The notes below the pieces were generated by a model, which saw nothing but the letters and a program-made list of their open reading frames with translations, was not told where the DNA came from and did not search any database. Below, in pieces: positions 45,806-49,579 of a stretch of 49,579 bases of DNA. A program made the position numbers and the translations under genes. Numbering within the stretch: position 1 is the stretch's first letter; each line of letters begins with the position of its first letter. Source of the DNA: Ectothiorhodospiraceae bacterium WFHF3C12. Its GTDB lineage: Bacteria > Pseudomonadota > Gammaproteobacteria > Nitrococcales > Nitrococcaceae. The stretch is taken from positions 1-49,579 of the forward strand of contig JACDUA010000011.1 of assembly GCA_013519935.1 (NCBI GenBank). The letters run 5' to 3'.

Positions 45806-45837
45806 AGACCGGGGCACAGGGCACCCGGCCTTATACT
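45806..45837 (-). terminator. Candidate terminator after urtA
   Basis: Read leftward: GGCCGGG and CCCGGTC pair (one G-U) around TGCCCTGTGC and are followed by TTTCTTT. About 32 bases after the urtA stop. It would separate torF-urtA from urtBCD. Confidence 0.6.
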
Positions 45838-45868
45838 CACCTGGTTGGAGGAGTCACTGAGTGAGCGC

Positions 45869-47182
45869 TTACTCGTAGTTCTGGCCGGAGCATTCGGCCT
45901 GGGTCACATCGTAGTTGCCGCAGGCCAGGGGATCGCGCCAGTCGGCGATGATCTTGGCGCTCTCCGGCAGGAAGTCCGACCAGGCGTCGCCCGCCACCAG
46001 CCCGGGGGTCTCCCAGACCACCGAGTACTGACCGTCTTCCTGGATCTCACCGATGAGCACCGGCTTGGTGATGTGATGGTTGGGCATCATCGACGCGTAG
46101 CCGCCCGTCAGGTTGGGCACGGACACGCCCACCATGGCGCCGGTCACCGCCTCGGGCTCGGAGGTTCCGGCCTTCTTGACGGCCTCGACCCACATGTTGA
46201 AGCCGATGTAATGGGCCTCCATCGGATCGTTGGTCACCCGGTCGCTGTCGTCCATGTACGCCTGCCACTTCTTGATGAAGGCGTCGTTCTCCGGCGTCTC
46301 CACGCTCTGGAAGTAGTTCCAGGCGGACATGTGGCCGACGAGCGGGCCGGTGTCGATGCCGGAGAGCTCCTGCTCACCCACGGAGAAGGCGATCACCGGA
46401 ATATCCACCGCGGAGATGTTCTGGTTGGAAAGCTCCTTGTAGAAGGGCACGTTGGCGTCGCCGTTGATGGTGGAGACCACCGCCGTGGGTTTGCCCTGGG
46501 AGCCGAACTCCTTGATGCGGGAGACCTCGCTCTGCCAGTCGGAGAAACCGAAAGGCGTGTAGTTGACCAGGATGTCCTCCTCCGCCACGCCGCGATCCAT
46601 GAGGTACTGCTTCAGGATCTTGTTGGTGGTGCGGGGATAGACATAGTCCGTGCCCTCGAGCACGAAACGCTCGATGCCGAGCATGTTGCGCAGGTAATCC
46701 ACCGCGGGGATGGCCTGCTGGTTCGGCGCGGCACCGGTGTAGAACACGTACCTGGACGATTCCTCACCCTCGTACTGCACCGGATAGAACAGCGGCACCT
46801 CCAGCTCCTCGACCACCGGAAGTACGGACTTGCGGGACACCGAGGTCCAGCAGCCGAAGATGACGTCCACACCCTCTTCCTCGATGAGCTCGCGGGCTTT
46901 CTCGGCGAACAGCGGCCAGTCCGAAGCCGGGTCGACTACGACCGGCTCCAGCATGCGCCCGTCGATGCCGCCTTTGGCGTTCTGCTCCTCGATGAGCATC
47001 AGCATGGTGTCTTTCAGGGTGGATTCGCTGATGGCCATGGTGCCGGACAGCGAGTGCAGAATCCCGACCTTGATCGGGTCATCCTCGGCGTGGGCCGGTC
47101 CGGCGAAAACGCCGGCCGCCATGGCGATGCCGGCAGCTGTTCCCGCTACGCGGCGCAGGCTGCGTTTGAGTTGTCCCAACAT
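45869..47182 (-). CDS. urtA: Urea-binding periplasmic protein UrtA
   Basis: A 437-residue secreted binding protein from the ATG at 47182, with AAGGAG nine bases upstream. The N-terminus LGQLKRSLRRVAGTAAGIAMAAGVFAGPAHA is a signal peptide. UrtA-specific blocks are KVGILHSLSGTMAISESTLKDTMLMLIEEQNAKGG, FGCWTSVSRKSVLPVVEE, LFYPVQYEGEESSRYVFYTGAAPNQQAIPAVDYL, DYVYPRTTNKILKQYL and NYDVTQAECSGQNYE-like ending. Lies 106 bases after torF on the same strand with no terminator in between, so it may be driven by the sigma-54 promoter at 48140-48155. Confidence 0.96.
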   Translation of the reverse strand: MLGQLKRSLRRVAGTAAGIAMAAGVFAGPAHAEDDPIKVGILHSLSGTMAISESTLKDTMLMLIEEQNAKGGIDGRMLEPVVVDPASDWPLFAEKARELIEEEGVDVIFGCWTSVSRKSVLPVVEELEVPLFYPVQYEGEESSRYVFYTGAAPNQQAIPAVDYLRNMLGIERFVLEGTDYVYPRTTNKILKQYLMDRGVAEEDILVNYTPFGFSDWQSEVSRIKEFGSQGKPTAVVSTINGDANVPFYKELSNQNISAVDIPVIAFSVGEQELSGIDTGPLVGHMSAWNYFQSVETPENDAFIKKWQAYMDDSDRVTNDPMEAHYIGFNMWVEAVKKAGTSEPEAVTGAMVGVSVPNLTGGYASMMPNHHITKPVLIGEIQEDGQYSVVWETPGLVAGDAWSDFLPESAKIIADWRDPLACGNYDVTQAECSGQNYE

Positions 47183-47288
47183 GGCTTGGTTCTCCTTGAG
47201 GCGTTGGAGTCGTTCGAGTCGTTGTCGATGCGGCCCGGCCATCCCTGGCCGACGTCCGACGGTCGCTGCCGGTGGCCGCGGTAGCGCT

Positions 47289-48050
47289 TTACATCGCGTC
47301 GAAGCCGTAGCTCAGGCCCAGCACCACCGTGTCTTCCTGCTCGTTGCCGTCACGGTCCTCACCGCCGACCACGTACGTGATGCTCATGTCGGCGCCGGTA
47401 TCACCGATCGGGTGAGAGAGGCTCAGGTCCAGGTGACGGAACGCGGAGTCGTTCTCCGTGGCGGAGATGAACTCGCCCTCGTCCGTATAGAGGTAGTAGC
47501 CGAGGGTCGCGCCGAACGAGAAGCCGGCGGGCAGGGGCGCACCGCCGCTCAGGGTGATATAGGTATCGCCCTCGTTACCCCAGACCACGTCGTCGAGCAG
47601 GTACTTCGCGCCGAGGCTGACGGGCCCCCAGCCGACGCTGGCGGCCAGCTCCGGGGCGTCGGCGTCGTCGATGCTCATGTAGTAGTAGTAGATGGCACCG
47701 ACGTCGTAGCTGAAGTCACCGATGCTTCCCGCGTAACCGGCGTAGAAGTCGTTCTCGAAGCCGGATTCGGCGTACGGCGCATCCGGGTCGCCGCTGGCGT
47801 CCGCATAGCTGAGGCTGGAACCCCAGTACCCGGCGTAAATGCCGCTGGAATGGCCCCAGTCCAGGCCGCCCTGGACCGCCGTGCCGTTGTTCTCCATCGC
47901 CGACGTGATGCCGCGCAGCACATAGTTGGAGACCACGCTGATGTTGCCGCTCACCTCGGCGCTGGCCGGGGTCGGGGCGGCCAGGGTGGCACCACCCAGC
48001 GCTACAACCGCCGACAGGGCATACAGGTTCTTGGTCATCGCTTGCTTCAT
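47289..48050 (-). CDS. TorF family putative outer-membrane porin
   Basis: A 253-residue barrel protein with ATG at 48050 (GGGAGA upstream). The signal peptide MKQAMTKNLYALSAVVALGGATLAAPTPASA is followed by the family signature EVSGNISVVSNYVLRGITSAMENNGTAVQGGLDWGHSSGIYAGYWGSSLSY. Repeated aromatic beta strands lead to a C-terminal VVLGLSYGFDAM. Proteins of this kind (TIGR02001/TorF) often sit beside urea or amide ABC transporters. Together with the sigma-54 promoter in front, this suggests that it is the outer-membrane entry for urea; that role is inference. Confidence 0.88.
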   Translation of the reverse strand: MKQAMTKNLYALSAVVALGGATLAAPTPASAEVSGNISVVSNYVLRGITSAMENNGTAVQGGLDWGHSSGIYAGYWGSSLSYADASGDPDAPYAESGFENDFYAGYAGSIGDFSYDVGAIYYYYMSIDDADAPELAASVGWGPVSLGAKYLLDDVVWGNEGDTYITLSGGAPLPAGFSFGATLGYYLYTDEGEFISATENDSAFRHLDLSLSHPIGDTGADMSITYVVGGEDRDGNEQEDTVVLGLSYGFDAM

Positions 48051-48139
48051 TGCCTATCTCCCGTAGAGGTACAGAAATCGTCTCGGCGCGCCGCGAGCCA
48101 GCAGTTTCTGGCCGCGCTTCGCTGCACCGCGCCATCCTT

Positions 48140-48155
48140 TGCAGGGGATGTGCCA
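48140..48155 (-). promoter_or_regulatory. Sigma-54 promoter of torF(-urtA)
   Basis: Read leftward: TGGCACATCCCCTGCA, exact TGGCAC with GG-N10-GC, about 90 bases before the porin start codon. Confidence 0.78.
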
Positions 48156-48261
48156 ATGGCTGTTTCTTGTTTTTATTCAATAACCTAAAAGCCATTACGA
48201 GTTGCGCCGGGAAAAACGCTTTTCCCAGGGAGGGCCTAAATGGGGCGTGGCGAACCGGGTT

Positions 48262-48278
48262 TGCTCCATTTCGGTGCG
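48262..48278 (-). promoter_or_regulatory. NtrC-like enhancer site for torF
   Basis: TGCTCCATTTCGGTGCG fits TGCACC-N5-GGTGCA at 10 of 12 defined positions, about 107 bases upstream of the -24 box. A further GGTGCG half-site follows at about 48285-48290. Between this and the promoter there is also a GGGAAAA/TTTTCCC hairpin (about 48211-48229). Confidence 0.5.
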
Positions 48279-48464
48279 GGAATTCGGTGCGTCGCGGCCG
48301 AAGCCGGGGCGAGGCGGAGAACGGCGGGGGCCATGTTGCGCCACAGCAACAGGCGTATGGGCAGCAAGAAACGCGGCCCTGACGGCGAGGCGCCCGCCGC
48401 AGGCTGCGCGTCTTGGGAACGCCCCCCGGCGCGAAAAACGTGGTGCCGGAATCAGGCGGATCGC

Positions 48465-48868
48465 GGCGAGGACGCCGCTCCCAGAGCACATTGCCAGCAA
48501 GTGCTGCCGCAGGACTGTGGGAGGCGCGTCCTCGCGGCGATAGGTGGGCTACCGGTTCGCGGCCAGGGGCCGCTCCTACGGCGAGGGGCCACGGCACCTG
48601 TAGGAGCGGCGCAAGCCGCGATCCGGCGTCGAGTCGGCACCGGCCATCGCGCCTTACGGCACTCCCAAACCTTCACGTCGGCGGCGCCGGCATTCCGTGA
48701 CCGAAAGCCGGATGGCACGCCCATCCGATCTCCGCCCGGCGTCGCCGACAAGACCTCTCCCCTGGCGGAACGGACTCTGGGAGAGGGAAGCGGCATCGCG
48801 GCGAGGACGCCGCTCCCGGGCGGGCTTCGACCAGGCCCGTCGTAGGAGCGGCCCCTGGCCGCGAACAC
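48465..48868. repeat. Repeat cluster F: REP-like hairpins without bracketing arms
   Basis: The torF-ureG gap (48051-48889) holds no supported gene. REP-like units are at about 48465-48495, 48518-48545 (GTGGGAGGCGCG..), 48553-48580 (CGCGGCCAGGGGCCGCTCCTAC), 48598-48625, 48791-48820 and 48840-48868 (GTAGGAGCGGCC..GGCCGCGAA). No GATGAAC-type arm was found on either side. The segment 48626-48790 between units looks non-coding. Confidence 0.8.
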
Positions 48869-48889
48869 CATTGCGGAAGTGAGCAGGCT

Positions 48890-49510
48890 TCAGGCCGCCT
48901 CGGTCAGCAGGCCCTCGCGCAGGATGAAGTCGATGATCTGCTGCAGCCCTTCCTCCCGGGCGATGCTCGCGAAGACGAAGGGCTTGTCGCCGCGCATCTT
49001 GCGGGCATCCCGGTCCATGACGTCCAGGGACGCACCGACATGGGGCGCCAGGTCGATCTTGTTGATCACCAGCAGGTCGGAACGCGTGATGCCCGGCCCG
49101 CCCTTGCGGGGAATCTTGTCACCCGCGGAGACGTCGATCACGTAGATGGTGAGATCCGAGAGCTCGGGACTGAACGTGGCGGCCAGGTTGTCGCCGCCGC
49201 TCTCGATGAATACCACGTCCAGGTCCTGGAACTTGGAGTGCAGATCCGCCACCGCGCTGAGATTCATGGAGGCGTCTTCCCGGATGGCGGTGTGCGGGCA
49301 TCCGCCCGTCTCCACACCCACGATGCGCTCGGGGGGCAGCGCCTCGTTGCGGGTCAGGAACTCGGCATCCTCCCGTGTGTAGATGTCATTGGTCACCACG
49401 GCGATGGAGAGCCGGTCGCGAAGTGCACGGCACAGGGCCAGCGTCAGCGCCGTCTTGCCCGAGCCCACCGGGCCGCCGATGCCGACTCGCAGGGGGTCGC
49501 GTTGGGTCAT
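48890..49510 (-). CDS. ureG: Urease accessory GTPase UreG
   Basis: A 206-residue SIMIBI-class GTPase that delivers nickel to urease with UreD/F/H. The P-loop [14 protein letters not shown] is at about residues 10-23. The Ni/Zn-binding [18 protein letters not shown] (CPH motif) is at about 66-83, followed by [19 protein letters not shown], the GTP-specificity [10 protein letters not shown] and [20 protein letters not shown] at 49510 with GGAGG seven bases upstream. Other urease genes would lie just beyond the right edge. The link to the urt importer is functional: urea enters and is hydrolysed. Confidence 0.97.
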   Translation of the reverse strand: MTQRDPLRVGIGGPVGSGKTALTLALCRALRDRLSIAVVTNDIYTREDAEFLTRNEALPPERIVGVETGGCPHTAIREDASMNLSAVADLHSKFQDLDVVFIESGGDNLAATFSPELSDLTIYVIDVSAGDKIPRKGGPGITRSDLLVINKIDLAPHVGASLDVMDRDARKMRGDKPFVFASIAREEGLQQIIDFILREGLLTEAA

Positions 49511-49532
49511 GTCTGTTCCTCCGAAGATTGAT

Positions 49533-49559
49533 TGTGGGAGCGGCGACCCCGCCGCGAAT
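49533..49559. repeat. Single REP-like unit upstream of ureG
   Basis: TGTGGGAGCGGCGACCCC followed by GCCGCGAAT, matching the units of clusters A-F. It sits 22 bases before the ureG start, in the gap to the gene beyond the window. Confidence 0.75.
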
Positions 49560-49579
49560 AGTTTATTCGAAACCGTTCG

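Noticed and set aside
45398-47284. 628-codon plus-strand open frame
   Set aside because: Runs through repeat cluster E and antisense to urtA; no domain and no ribosome site.

Overview
This is a GC-rich chromosomal window (no plasmid, phage, rRNA or tRNA genes seen) from a gammaproteobacterium. The order priA-argS-SPOR protein is the one I know from Pseudomonas-like genomes. Codon use, the phasin gene and the urea/urease genes would suit a halophilic or alkaliphilic Ectothiorhodospiraceae-type organism, but that family-level placement is inference.

Layout. 1-4128: 3' part of priA, argS and an FtsN-like SPOR protein. 4129-4577: a repeat cluster. 4556-9485: a flippase-like membrane protein, a beta-hydroxyacid dehydrogenase, speA, and divergent speE (polyamine synthesis from arginine). 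9510-12796: a PrcB-type lipoprotein, the fetAB exporter and apbE. 12992-21732: a tight nine-gene operon of secreted/lipoprotein TPR proteins plus ExbB, two ExbD and a TonB-like AgmX/PglI protein; this is the best candidate for a poorly described envelope machine. 21909-23202: a small outer membrane barrel and a phasin. 23767-25404: glnK-amtB. 25725-27587: ubiK and comM. 28132-34794: a Liv-type ABC transporter with an acyl-CoA ligase. 35162-40263: dadA-like oxidoreductase, GNAT, a Kef/YbaL-type antiporter and a cytochrome c5. 40542-49510: urtE-D-C-B-A, a TorF-type porin and ureG.

Two themes go beyond gene calling. First, nitrogen control: I can read GG-N10-GC (sigma-54) promoters in front of glnK-amtB, torF-urtA and urtBCD, each with NtrC-like TGCACC/GGTGCA words about 75-120 bp further upstream. 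This ties ammonium sensing and uptake to urea uptake and probably to urease (ureG at the right end), and suggests that the TorF-type porin is the outer membrane entry for urea.

Second, repeats: most of the larger intergenic gaps hold clusters of REP-like hairpins (GTRGGAGCGGC ... GCCGCGAA). Four clusters are bracketed by inverted copies of a different repeat built from GATGAACRCG words (consensus arm AGCCACAGATGAACACGGAT). They look like composite units; one lies inside the urt operon between urtD and urtE, and the end of another supplies the last codons and stop of a gene. Start codons were chosen by ribosome binding site, ATGA overlaps and family N-termini, so several genes start downstream of the longest open frame.
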